The notes below the pieces were generated by a model. It searched no databases, was not told the origin of the DNA, and saw nothing but the letters and a program-made list of their open reading frames with translations. The translations under genes were made by a program, and so were the position numbers. A DNA stretch of 12,760 nucleotides from Planctomycetota bacterium (GTDB lineage: Bacteria > Planctomycetota > Phycisphaerae > WQYP01): assembly GCA_021805585.1 (NCBI GenBank), contig JAJZEY010000488.1:1-12760 (forward strand), read 5' to 3'. Every line of letters begins with the position of its first letter. Position 1 is the stretch's first letter. This document shows, one piece after another, positions 6,768 through 12,760 of this stretch.

Positions 6768-7685
6768 TCAGGTTCCGCGCGTGACTCTGCGGTTCCGCTG
6801 GACGCTCGCCAGTACACGACCGACGGCGACTTCTATGCCCAGTCGCGATGGCGTATCGCGTTCCACAATTTGCCGCAGCTTTTCGCGCGGCACCTGCGGC
6901 AGCCCGGCATTCCGCGCAAAGGCGTTAATGTTATAAATGGTTTCAATGGCCTGGGCCGCGGAATGGAAGGGGAAATTACTTCCGAACAGCAGTTTGTCGG
7001 TTACCTGCATCTGGTGCGCCCGCACCAGTGTGTCGTAGGCAATCCACGGCTCCTGAAGCACGCTGCCCAGGCAAGCCAGAACATGGTCGTGCTTTTGCAG
7101 CAGCGTCAGCGCTTCATCCACCCATGGCCGGCCCATATTGGCAATAATGATATGCAGCGACGGGTGCGTGCGGGCAATTTCGTCCAGCAGGACCGGTCGT
7201 GCGTATTCCAGGCGGGTTTGCTGGGAAAGGTAGGTTCCGGGCGAAAAAATGATCGGCATTTTCAGTTTTGCGGCGCGCGCATAAGCGCGCATGGCGCGCG
7301 TGTCACACGGATGGAAATCCTGGGCGGCCGGAGCAATCGCCAAGCCCTTAAGCCCTGGTTCACGGGCGATAAGCTCAATTTGATCCAGTGCGTCCGGATC
7401 GGTCGGATCCAGCCCGGCAAAGCCGAACATCCGGTTCGGATGTTCCATGCAATAATCGGCGATAAACCGATTTGGAATTTCCGCTTTCATCGCCAGGCTT
7501 TTGAACCCCACCACAAAACAGCAGTCCACGCTTTCCGCCGACAGCAGCAGGCTGGCGGTATCCGCCTTGGGAAGCATCCGAAGTTCATCTGAACCAAAAA
7601 CCATGGGCCGCGCCAGCCGGCGCAGCGCGTCGGGGCCAAGCTGTTCAGGGCTTTGCCAGATAGCCGTATAACAATCCACAATCAT
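6768..7685 (-). CDS. Amidohydrolase_2-fold protein lacking all metal-ligand residues (probable pseudoenzyme)
   Basis: 305 aa protein with the TIM-barrel layout of amidohydrolase-related hydrolases and decarboxylases (PF04909-like). Family members open with DxHxH; here it is VDCYTAIW (3-10), so both histidines are replaced (Y6, A8). The strand-5 histidine position is serine (IIFSPG, S148). The strand-6 AH(L/M)G motif reads IANMG (N183), and the strand-8 GSD(Y/F)P motif reads FGSNFPF (N237). Surrounding conserved features persist, for example GLKGLAI (111-117), FHPCD (124-128), RPWVDEAL (186-193) and RDTPSRLGI (276-284), and length is normal. The frame is intact, AAGGGAAGGTG lies 7 bases before the ATG, and a TATAAT box lies upstream, so the gene seems expressed. 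A metal-dependent hydrolase reaction is unlikely; a binding, scaffolding or metal-free role is inferred. It is convergent with the beta-helix gene and divergent from the membrane-protein pair. Confidence 0.85.
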   Translation of the reverse strand: MIVDCYTAIWQSPEQLGPDALRRLARPMVFGSDELRMLPKADTASLLLSAESVDCCFVVGFKSLAMKAEIPNRFIADYCMEHPNRMFGFAGLDPTDPDALDQIELIAREPGLKGLAIAPAAQDFHPCDTRAMRAYARAAKLKMPIIFSPGTYLSQQTRLEYARPVLLDEIARTHPSLHIIIANMGRPWVDEALTLLQKHDHVLACLGSVLQEPWIAYDTLVRAHQMQVTDKLLFGSNFPFHSAAQAIETIYNINAFARNAGLPQVPREKLRQIVERDTPSRLGIEVAVGRVLASVQRNRRVTRGT

Positions 7686-7755
7686 GTCGCATCACCTTCC
7701 CTTCAACGGTCGCGGGACGAATTTCGGAACATTCCGCCGCGCCGTTGCCTGGGGC

Positions 7756-7785
7756 ATTATAAACCTATTTGGCAGCGGGTGTGAT
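7756..7785 (-). promoter_or_regulatory. Candidate sigma70-type promoter of the amidohydrolase-like gene
   Basis: On the minus strand, a perfect -10 TATAAT (7756-7761), an 18-base spacer and -35 ATCACA (7780-7785, 4/6). Transcription would begin near 7749, leaving a leader of about 64 bases that includes the strong AAGGGAAGG ribosome-binding site. The promoter sits in the divergent region 7686-7898 shared with the plus-strand pair. Confidence 0.5.
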
Positions 7786-7834
7786 GTTTCGTCCGGCTGC
7801 TCCGAAATCACCGATCGGGCGGTTTGTGGCCACA

Positions 7835-7862
7835 TTGCACCTATCGTCGGATAAGTTATGAT
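7835..7862 (+). promoter_or_regulatory. Candidate promoter of the membrane-protein pair
   Basis: -35 TTGCAC (7835-7840, 3/6), a 16-base spacer, and -10 TATGAT (7857-7862, 5/6). The expected start near 7869 leaves a leader of about 30 bases before the ATG at 7899, with AGGA at 7886-7889 as ribosome-binding site. The -35 match is weak. Confidence 0.4.
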
Positions 7863-7898
7863 AAAGTCAACGGGTCGGAACATTCAGGACTTCATGTC

Positions 7899-8699
7899 AT
7901 GACGGACGAAAATACAATAGCCGCGGACCTTGCACCGACCGCCGGCGAAGCGGTGCGACAACCTTCGCCGACGGATTCAAGTTCCGCCCCGCCCATCCCA
8001 CCGACTTCAGACGGGTCACCATCCGTCCCGCCGGTCGTTGAGCCGGCGGTTGCAACCGTTCATTTGCAGGCCGGCGGTCCGCCCTGTCCGGTGGCCGGCT
8101 GCAAGGGCATTATGCAGGCGCTGCGGGTTACCGCGGGCAGGCCGCAGTCGCGATGCACGCTATGCGGTTTGGAAGTTGATGAGCTGGTGTTTCGTCCGGT
8201 CTCACAGGAAACCCAGCGGGCGGAATTGGCGCTGACCCAGGACGCGGTGTGCGCATTTCATCCGGATAAAAAAGCGGTCAACACCTGTGCGGGCACAGGC
8301 AATTTTATTTGTGCGCTTTGCAGCGTTCCGCTGCGCGATTCAACGTACAGTGTGCAGTTTCTGGAATCATCCGCCGGCAAAGCCGTGATTGGCGGAAATT
8401 TTGACCGATTCCTCAACCGCCCGGACCGCGCGGTGATCACACCGCTTCTGCTGTATATCGCTTTTCCGCTGGCCGGGTTCATCTGGTTTACCGCCATCCT
8501 TTGGTTTCCTTATGGATTGTTCCAATGGTTTGCCGCCCGGCGTCAATGGAAAACCGATGCGCTGTTCCGCACGCAGTGCGGTTCCGTGCGGCTGTGGACA
8601 ATTCTGGTGGTGTTTCTGCTGTTGGGAGGAGCGTCGCTTCTTTCTTCGGTTGGAATGATATGGTATCTGGTGAGCACAGGCATTGGCGGACCGACCTGA
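7899..8699 (+). CDS. Membrane protein with zinc-ribbon-like and B-box-like cysteine motifs, function unknown
   Basis: 266 aa; I do not recognise a named family for the whole protein. Residues 15-60 are a Pro/Ser/Thr-rich, probably disordered stretch. Residues 63-89 hold C63, C68, C86 and C89, spaced like a zinc ribbon. Residues 118-141 resemble a B-box-type finger: CAFHP, then C130, then ICALC (C118, H121, C130, C138, C141). The expected fourth-position cysteine of the usual CxxCG is threonine (T133), so zinc binding there may be altered. Two hydrophobic segments at about 178-202 and 232-258 are likely transmembrane helices, separated by a basic loop (RRQWK). The ATG at 7899 is chosen because AGGA (7886-7889) lies 9 bases before it; an in-frame ATG at 7824 would start upstream of the -10 box and lacks a ribosome-binding site. 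The next gene begins 21 bases downstream, so they are probably an operon. Confidence 0.8.
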   Translation: MTDENTIAADLAPTAGEAVRQPSPTDSSSAPPIPPTSDGSPSVPPVVEPAVATVHLQAGGPPCPVAGCKGIMQALRVTAGRPQSRCTLCGLEVDELVFRPVSQETQRAELALTQDAVCAFHPDKKAVNTCAGTGNFICALCSVPLRDSTYSVQFLESSAGKAVIGGNFDRFLNRPDRAVITPLLLYIAFPLAGFIWFTAILWFPYGLFQWFAARRQWKTDALFRTQCGSVRLWTILVVFLLLGGASLLSSVGMIWYLVSTGIGGPT

Positions 8700-8720
8700 T
8701 TCTAAACACTTGGGAGCTTT

Positions 8721-9197
8721 ATGCCCGACCCGCTGAAATTTGTCTTCGCTAATATGTTTTCGCGCACGCGGATATTGGTTGCCGACGACGTGCTGACCAT
8801 GCTTCAGGGTGACTATGCCCGCGACCGGGTACGCCGCATTTATTACGACCAAATCGCCTTTGTGCTGACCTGGAAAACCGATCGCGTGGCGGCGCTGGTG
8901 ATTATGTTTGTCATGCTGATGGGCCTGACACTGGCTGCGATTATCAGCTTTGCGGCCTACCAGAACTGGATCATGGGATCTATCATGACCATGATCGGCG
9001 TTTTGGACCTGTGGGGCATAGTGCAGGCGGGACGAAAAAAAATGCGGCACATTGCCATCTATCGGGCGGGAAATATTCTGCGCATCTCCGGTGCGATGGA
9101 TGAGCGGCGTTTCAATTTTTTTCTTGATTCGCTGCAGCAACGTATCCGGGCGGTGCAGCAGCCAAGCCAGCCGGAAATTCAATCGGGGGCTACCTGA
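8721..9197 (+). CDS. Small two-helix membrane protein, possibly PH-like, function unknown
   Basis: 158 aa. The N-terminal cytosolic part (1-54) contains short strands around RRIYYDQIAFVLTWK (38-52). Two hydrophobic helices follow at about 56-79 and 83-103. After a basic loop (GRKKMRH, 104-110), the C-terminal part has a strand pattern (IAIYRAGNILRISG) and an amphipathic helix (FFLDSLQQRI). Strands interrupted by a transmembrane hairpin recall bacterial membrane PH-like (bPH/DUF304-style) proteins, but this is a resemblance, not an identification. The start has GGGAG (8712-8716) only 4 bases before the ATG, slightly close but usable. It lies 21 bases after the zinc-motif membrane protein on the same strand, so the two are probably co-transcribed and may form a complex. 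The region 9198-9414 follows it. Confidence 0.75.
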   Translation: MPDPLKFVFANMFSRTRILVADDVLTMLQGDYARDRVRRIYYDQIAFVLTWKTDRVAALVIMFVMLMGLTLAAIISFAAYQNWIMGSIMTMIGVLDLWGIVQAGRKKMRHIAIYRAGNILRISGAMDERRFNFFLDSLQQRIRAVQQPSQPEIQSGAT

Positions 9198-9414
9198 TAC
9201 CAACAGCTGGAATTAAAGCCCAAACAAAAGCACTCCCGGAAAGGCAACAGTCGCAACCGATGTAACGTTACCGGGCCGGTTCTTTGTCATATATATATAT
9301 ATATATATTTACTGCGTATGGAAACATTGGTCCGGAATTTGCGATGGTGGCTTACTTTGAGAATGGCTCGAAATTCAAATGAATCCGCCATTATGGAACC
9401 GTTGAATATTCGCC
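9198..9414. other. Convergent intergenic spacer with an AT repeat
   Basis: 217 bases between two genes that end toward each other. It contains a weak stem AACCG/CGGTT (9255-9259 and 9277-9281) around the palindrome GTAACGTTAC, then the (AT)10 tract, then AT-rich sequence with the small palindromes ATTCAAATGAAT (9373-9384) and GAATATTC (9404-9411). A plus-strand reading frame at 9318-9503 exists but has no ribosome-binding site and its second half is antisense to the ligase gene. No clean rho-independent terminator is visible on either strand. Confidence 0.5.
9289..9308. repeat. (AT)10 dinucleotide repeat
   Basis: Ten perfect AT units, followed by TTT, in a window otherwise rich in G and C. 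It lies in the spacer between two convergently transcribed genes, so it is not placed to alter a reading frame or a promoter spacer of any gene called here. Being self-complementary, it could extrude as a cruciform or fold in RNA from either strand. Confidence 0.95.
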
Positions 9415-11742
9415 TCACGGTTGGCCTGCCCGTTGGCCTGATGATTTGGGTGATGGCTGGCGTGATAATTGGCGGGCTTTCAGCAAGATCATTTCTTCCC
9501 TGATCTGTTTAACTTCACGCGGTGTAAGCCGCGTGAGTTCCTTTTTCGGCAGGTCGCTGTTGAGTTGCAGCGCCAGTTTTAACTGGGCGATCCGTTCCGG
9601 CAGCGTCAGGCCGGAACGGGCGGTCATGGCGTAGCCAATGCGCACCCGCGGATTGGTGGTGTTAATTGACAACAGCCTGAGCACCTCAGCTCGAGGATTG
9701 CGGCCCATGGCAATAGTCAGGTCGATTTTTCGGGCCAGCCAGATTTGCGAACGTGGCTTGCAGGCCAGCACATGGTTCACCGCGGCAAGGGCGGCGCGCG
9801 TGCGGTGGTTTACGGCCGCCTGCATATAGGCCTGTTGCCACGGCTGCGGGTCCATGGCCAGTCGTCCGGTTTCCGCCGGCAGCCAGATACTAAAAATGGC
9901 CACTGCCGCCGATAGTGATAGCAGCGCAAGGAATGCGTGCCGCCAAGCGCCGCCGGCCCCGGCATGAGGCGCTAAGGCTCGCGGTTGTCCTGATTCGCCA
10001 ACGGAATCGGCCCCGACCGGCTGCGCGATTCCCAAGGAAATCCAAAATAGCATTGCCACCGGGCCGGTCACCAATGCCAGGTTAATCTGGTCGTACAGGC
10101 ACATGCCCGCAGCGCCCAGCGCCAGTGCCAGCAGCACCAGTCGCTTCTGTTCGGGTGCCAGCCAAGTCCACGCTCCATTGGCCAGCACCATGCCCAGAAA
10201 TCCGACGGCGGCAAAGCAGCCGGCCATCAGCAGCAGAAAGTTGGCCTCGCCCGGACCGGCTTTTACCGGTGCGGTAATCGCCATCTGAACGACCCACCAG
10301 GCCAAAACGAATACCGCCAGCAATGCGGGATGAACGTAGCGACGCTTTGCGACGTCCGCAAGCTCGGCGGCAGGCCTGGCAATAACTACCAGAAACGCGG
10401 CCAAAACCAGAATCCCCCATAACGCCGCCGCGGGCAGGCCGGCTTCACTGGCCAGGCGCACCAGCGGATTGTGCGGATCTTTGACATCTTCCGGCGCGCT
10501 GGGTAGTTTGTAGTGCGTATAGTAATAACCGAAATTATTAAGACCGACTCCCAGCATAGGATGCCGTTCCACCATTCGTGCCGCACCGGTCCAGTATTGC
10601 CAGCGGTACAGCAGGTCTTTGCCGGGAAGGCCCTGCCGGGCGAGTCCCCAGCCAACGATGCTTGCGGCCAAAATAAGCAGAACCAGCACAACGGCCACCA
10701 CCGCCGTCCAGCGCCGGCGCTCCAGAAATTCCCGGTAAACCCAGCCGACGCCAAGCGTCAGAAGGCAGATCGCTTCGGAAGCCATGCCACCTTTGGAAAG
10801 CGTAAAGACCAGCACCACCAGGGAAAGAACGAACAGCACAAGCAGCGGAACGCCCGGAATAACCGCGGGTGGAATTTCCTGGTTGCGATTGGATATATCC
10901 GTGTTTTGTATGGTTTTACTTCGTGCGACATGGCCGGCGGATGGCGCGATTATTTTCGGCGGCCGGCGAAACAAGAACAGCGCCAGCGGCAAACAGACCA
11001 GGCTTAAAGGCAAAAGCGCCTCGGCCAGGCCATCGCTTAAGTTAAGAAAGCCAGTCACGGCTTGGGCTTTCACGCGGCTTTGAAAAAGCAGGATATTCGG
11101 GTTACCCGGCCCCCAGCCCATTTGCCGGAAAAACACCTGTTTATGATGCAGAAAGTAATGAAGTGTGGCGGGCAATTCGAAATATTTTTCGTAAAAGCCC
11201 TTTGCACAAATAACCGCCAGCAGAGCCACCAAAGCACTTATGGCAAATTGCCGCCGCCGATCGGTAACGCATACCGCGGCCACCGCCCATCCGCTGATTA
11301 TCGCCATGGCCAGATCAAAAACGCCGGTTATCGCGGCAAATGGATTGGACGCATGAAATGCGGAAAGCGTGCAGCAGCCCGCCAGCAGCAATATTCCCGC
11401 CAATCGCCAAAGTTTTTCGCGGGTCATTTTTTCCGACGCGGCAAATCCCGCCGCCGCCAGGCAAAAGGTGCAGACCGCCATTGTCAGAATTTCCCGCGGT
11501 CCGGGGCTTGAATACATGCCGCGGGTTAACCTGCCAATGGTGGCACCTGAACCGGAAAAGGCACCATCCTCAATCGGTTCATTGGTGGTCAGCCGGATGC
11601 ACAGAATCAGCAGAAGGCCCACCAGCACGGTCCAGCAAGCCGCGGCTTTCCATAGTGCGGTTCGGGTCCGGCCTGCCGGCCGATTTACAGAACCGCCGGA
11701 ATTTGAATTCGCCCTGCCGCCTGGCCGGTCATTGTTCTTCAT
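9415..11742 (-). CDS. O-antigen ligase/polymerase-like membrane protein (Wzy_C family) with C-terminal extramembrane tail
   Basis: 775 aa inner-membrane protein expected to act on undecaprenyl-linked glycan, either joining repeat units or ligating the glycan to an acceptor. The N-terminus (1-28) is polar and cytosolic. Many hydrophobic helices run from about 32 to 570, with another near 603-620. The Wzy_C signature is clear: FTLSKGG (313-319), then YRWQYW (379-384), ERHPMLGVGLNNF (392-404), and the large loop motif PEDVKDPHN (417-425) followed by SEAGLPA (432-438). The arginines and histidines in this loop are those usually conserved in ligases. Residues 625-775 are an Arg/Lys- and Leu-rich helical tail outside the membrane, resembling the TPR-like tails of related proteins but without clear repeats. 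The ATG overlaps the stop of the upstream glycosyltransferase gene as ATGA (11739-11742), implying coupled translation; GGGAG lies 10 bases before it. Polymerase versus ligase cannot be decided from sequence alone. Confidence 0.9.
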   Translation of the reverse strand: MKNNDRPGGRANSNSGGSVNRPAGRTRTALWKAAACWTVLVGLLLILCIRLTTNEPIEDGAFSGSGATIGRLTRGMYSSPGPREILTMAVCTFCLAAAGFAASEKMTREKLWRLAGILLLAGCCTLSAFHASNPFAAITGVFDLAMAIISGWAVAAVCVTDRRRQFAISALVALLAVICAKGFYEKYFELPATLHYFLHHKQVFFRQMGWGPGNPNILLFQSRVKAQAVTGFLNLSDGLAEALLPLSLVCLPLALFLFRRPPKIIAPSAGHVARSKTIQNTDISNRNQEIPPAVIPGVPLLVLFVLSLVVLVFTLSKGGMASEAICLLTLGVGWVYREFLERRRWTAVVAVVLVLLILAASIVGWGLARQGLPGKDLLYRWQYWTGAARMVERHPMLGVGLNNFGYYYTHYKLPSAPEDVKDPHNPLVRLASEAGLPAAALWGILVLAAFLVVIARPAAELADVAKRRYVHPALLAVFVLAWWVVQMAITAPVKAGPGEANFLLLMAGCFAAVGFLGMVLANGAWTWLAPEQKRLVLLALALGAAGMCLYDQINLALVTGPVAMLFWISLGIAQPVGADSVGESGQPRALAPHAGAGGAWRHAFLALLSLSAAVAIFSIWLPAETGRLAMDPQPWQQAYMQAAVNHRTRAALAAVNHVLACKPRSQIWLARKIDLTIAMGRNPRAEVLRLLSINTTNPRVRIGYAMTARSGLTLPERIAQLKLALQLNSDLPKKELTRLTPREVKQIREEMILLKARQLSRQPSPKSSGQRAGQP

Positions 11743-12760
11743 TTCGTGTGGTCTCCCACACGTTCAAGTATGCCGACAATCAGCAGAATGCTGGCACACT
11801 GCGCGGCAATCAGCACCGCCATGGTGTTGGTCGCGGCGGCAAGCAGCGGAGCGGAAAGTCCGCTGGCCAGCGTCACGGCATAAATAACCAGCACGGCTCC
11901 GCGCTGCGAAAACCCGTGGCGCGTCAGCCGATGTGAAAAGTGGTTCGTGTCTCCGGTCATGGGGCTGCGTCCGCGCCCCACCCGCACCAGGCTGACGACC
12001 ACCAGATCGTAGATTGGCACCGCGGTAACCACCAACGGCATAAACAGGCTGTACCAGCGGCCGGATGTGGTGTAATAGGTGGTTCGGATGGTCAGTGCGG
12101 CAAGAAAAAAGCCCAGTACCATGCTGCCGCCATCTCCCATGAAAATGGAGGATGGCGGAAAATTAAACCAAAGAAATCCGAGTACCGCGCCCAGGTACAA
12201 AAGCAGCAGACCGCAGATAAACCACTGGTGGCTTTGAATCGCGGCAATAAAAAACATCAGCGCGCAAATGCCCGCCACGCCCGCCGAAAGGCCATCCATG
12301 TTGTCCATAAAATTAAAGGCATTGGTCAGCAGCACCAGCCAGACAGCACTGATGATTCCGGAAACGAAAATTCCCCCGGTCATTTTATGATCCAGCAGGG
12401 TCAGCACCCGAAACCCGCCGTGATGAAGAAATTCACCGCCGACGACCAGCGCCGCGGCAATTAAAAACTGCCAGAATAATTTAGCTTTTGGTCCCAGAGC
12501 GCGGCGGTCGTCAGCCAGGCCGAGCAGATGAATCGCCAGCGTGCAGCCAATAAGCAACAGGGCCAGGCCACGGTGCGCCACCAGGCCGGGCAGATGGATT
12601 TTTACGGATTTTGGAAGCCAGTTTACAAAAGGCTTCCGCGAGAGAGGTTCAACGATCGCCACGCCCGCGAGCAGCGGAACTGCAATCGCCCAGAACAGGG
12701 CCATGCCACCATTGCGCGGCTTGGCCGAAAGATGAACTTTTCGATCTCCGGGCTGATCTA
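11739..12760 (-). CDS. WecA/MraY-family undecaprenyl-phosphate glycosyl-1-phosphate transferase (5' end outside the window)
   Basis: Polyprenyl-phosphate N-acetylhexosamine-1-phosphate transferase, an inner-membrane enzyme that starts a glycan by moving sugar-1-phosphate from a UDP-sugar to undecaprenyl phosphate. The frame stays open to the right edge: the 18 codons before the internal ATG at 12704 encode the family's early motif (RKVH followed by KPRNGG), so that ATG is not the true start and the gene is truncated only by the window. Counting from 12704: the Mg-binding ADD (64-66), NAFNFMDNMDGL (128-139), FMGDGGS (188-194) and the C-terminal loop DTNHFSHRL (252-260). Multiple membrane helices occur throughout. 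The histidine loop fits the WecA/TagO/WbpL branch better than MraY. Its stop overlaps the ligase start by 4 bases, so both are one transcription unit. The exact UDP-sugar is not determinable. Confidence 0.93.
   Translation of the reverse strand, partial: DQPGDRKVHLSAKPRNGGMALFWAIAVPLLAGVAIVEPLSRKPFVNWLPKSVKIHLPGLVAHRGLALLLIGCTLAIHLLGLADDRRALGPKAKLFWQFLIAAALVVGGEFLHHGGFRVLTLLDHKMTGGIFVSGIISAVWLVLLTNAFNFMDNMDGLSAGVAGICALMFFIAAIQSHQWFICGLLLLYLGAVLGFLWFNFPPSSIFMGDGGSMVLGFFLAALTIRTTYYTTSGRWYSLFMPLVVTAVPIYDLVVVSLVRVGRGRSPMTGDTNHFSHRLTRHGFSQRGAVLVIYAVTLASGLSAPLLAAATNTMAVLIAAQCASILLIVGILERVGDHTK

Noticed and set aside
6870..7592. 240-codon open frame on the plus strand
   Set aside because: Antisense to the amidohydrolase-like gene, no ribosome-binding site, no domain recognised.
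7824..7898. In-frame ATG at 7824 as start of the zinc-motif protein
   Set aside because: No ribosome-binding site, and the added residues would be encoded across the promoter candidate; the ATG at 7899 has AGGA at good spacing.
8367..9203. 278-codon open frame on the minus strand
   Set aside because: Spans antisense to two well-supported adjacent membrane-protein genes; sequence is His/Gln/Arg-rich and lacks any recognisable domain.
9318..9503. 61-codon plus-strand frame after the AT repeat, with a hydrophobic C-terminus
   Set aside because: No ribosome-binding site, and its C-terminal half overlaps the end of the ligase gene in antisense.
1..12760. CRISPR arrays, insertion sequences, phage or defence-island hallmarks
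   Set aside because: No spaced direct repeats, no transposase or integrase motifs and no terminal inverted repeats were found; the SNF2 gene alone is not evidence of a defence island.

Overview
This 12,760-base window is moderately GC-rich chromosomal DNA from a bacterium that is probably a planctomycete, perhaps of the Phycisphaerae. That placement is an inference from protein style only: a Tat-exported beta-helix protein, a SWIM-SNF2 helicase, a planctomycete-like Wzy_C ligase with a C-terminal tail, and a tRNA gene without an encoded CCA. No marker gene was available to prove it. I see no CRISPR array, insertion sequence, phage gene or rRNA.

Layout. Positions 1-463 (minus) hold the N-terminal part of a sensorless histidine kinase that runs off the left edge. 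Upstream of it, on the same strand, is a large SWIM-SNF2 ATPase (536-3943). A spacer of about 310 bases follows, then a tRNA-Asp(GUC) gene (4254-4327, minus) with a good promoter of its own, then a SAM-dependent methyltransferase (4428-5255, minus). Divergent from the methyltransferase is a Tat-secreted pectate-lyase-like beta-helix protein (5379-6716, plus). It converges on an amidohydrolase-fold gene (6768-7685, minus). Divergent from that gene, a two-gene cluster (7899-8699 and 8721-9197, plus) encodes small membrane proteins, the first with zinc-ribbon and B-box-like cysteines. An AT-repeat-bearing spacer separates these from a translationally coupled pair on the minus strand: an O-antigen ligase/polymerase-like membrane protein (9415-11742) and a WecA/MraY-type glycosyl-1-phosphate transferase (11739 to beyond the right edge).

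How the genes fit together. Only the last pair forms an obvious pathway unit. A WecA-type enzyme would start a glycan on undecaprenyl phosphate and a Wzy_C protein would polymerise or ligate glycan on that carrier, so this looks like the end of a surface-polysaccharide operon. The other genes look like independent housekeeping or accessory units.

The most unusual observation is that the amidohydrolase-fold protein has lost all five canonical metal-ligand positions (HxH, H, H, D become YxA, S, N, N), while keeping the rest of the fold, a good ribosome-binding site and a perfect -10 box. It is probably a functional pseudoenzyme. Second, two minus-strand genes (kinase and methyltransferase) each have a near-consensus -10 box exactly 8 bases before the ATG and no Shine-Dalgarno, which suggests leaderless or nearly leaderless mRNAs. 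Third, the zinc-finger/membrane-protein pair at 7899-9197 is not a system I can name.
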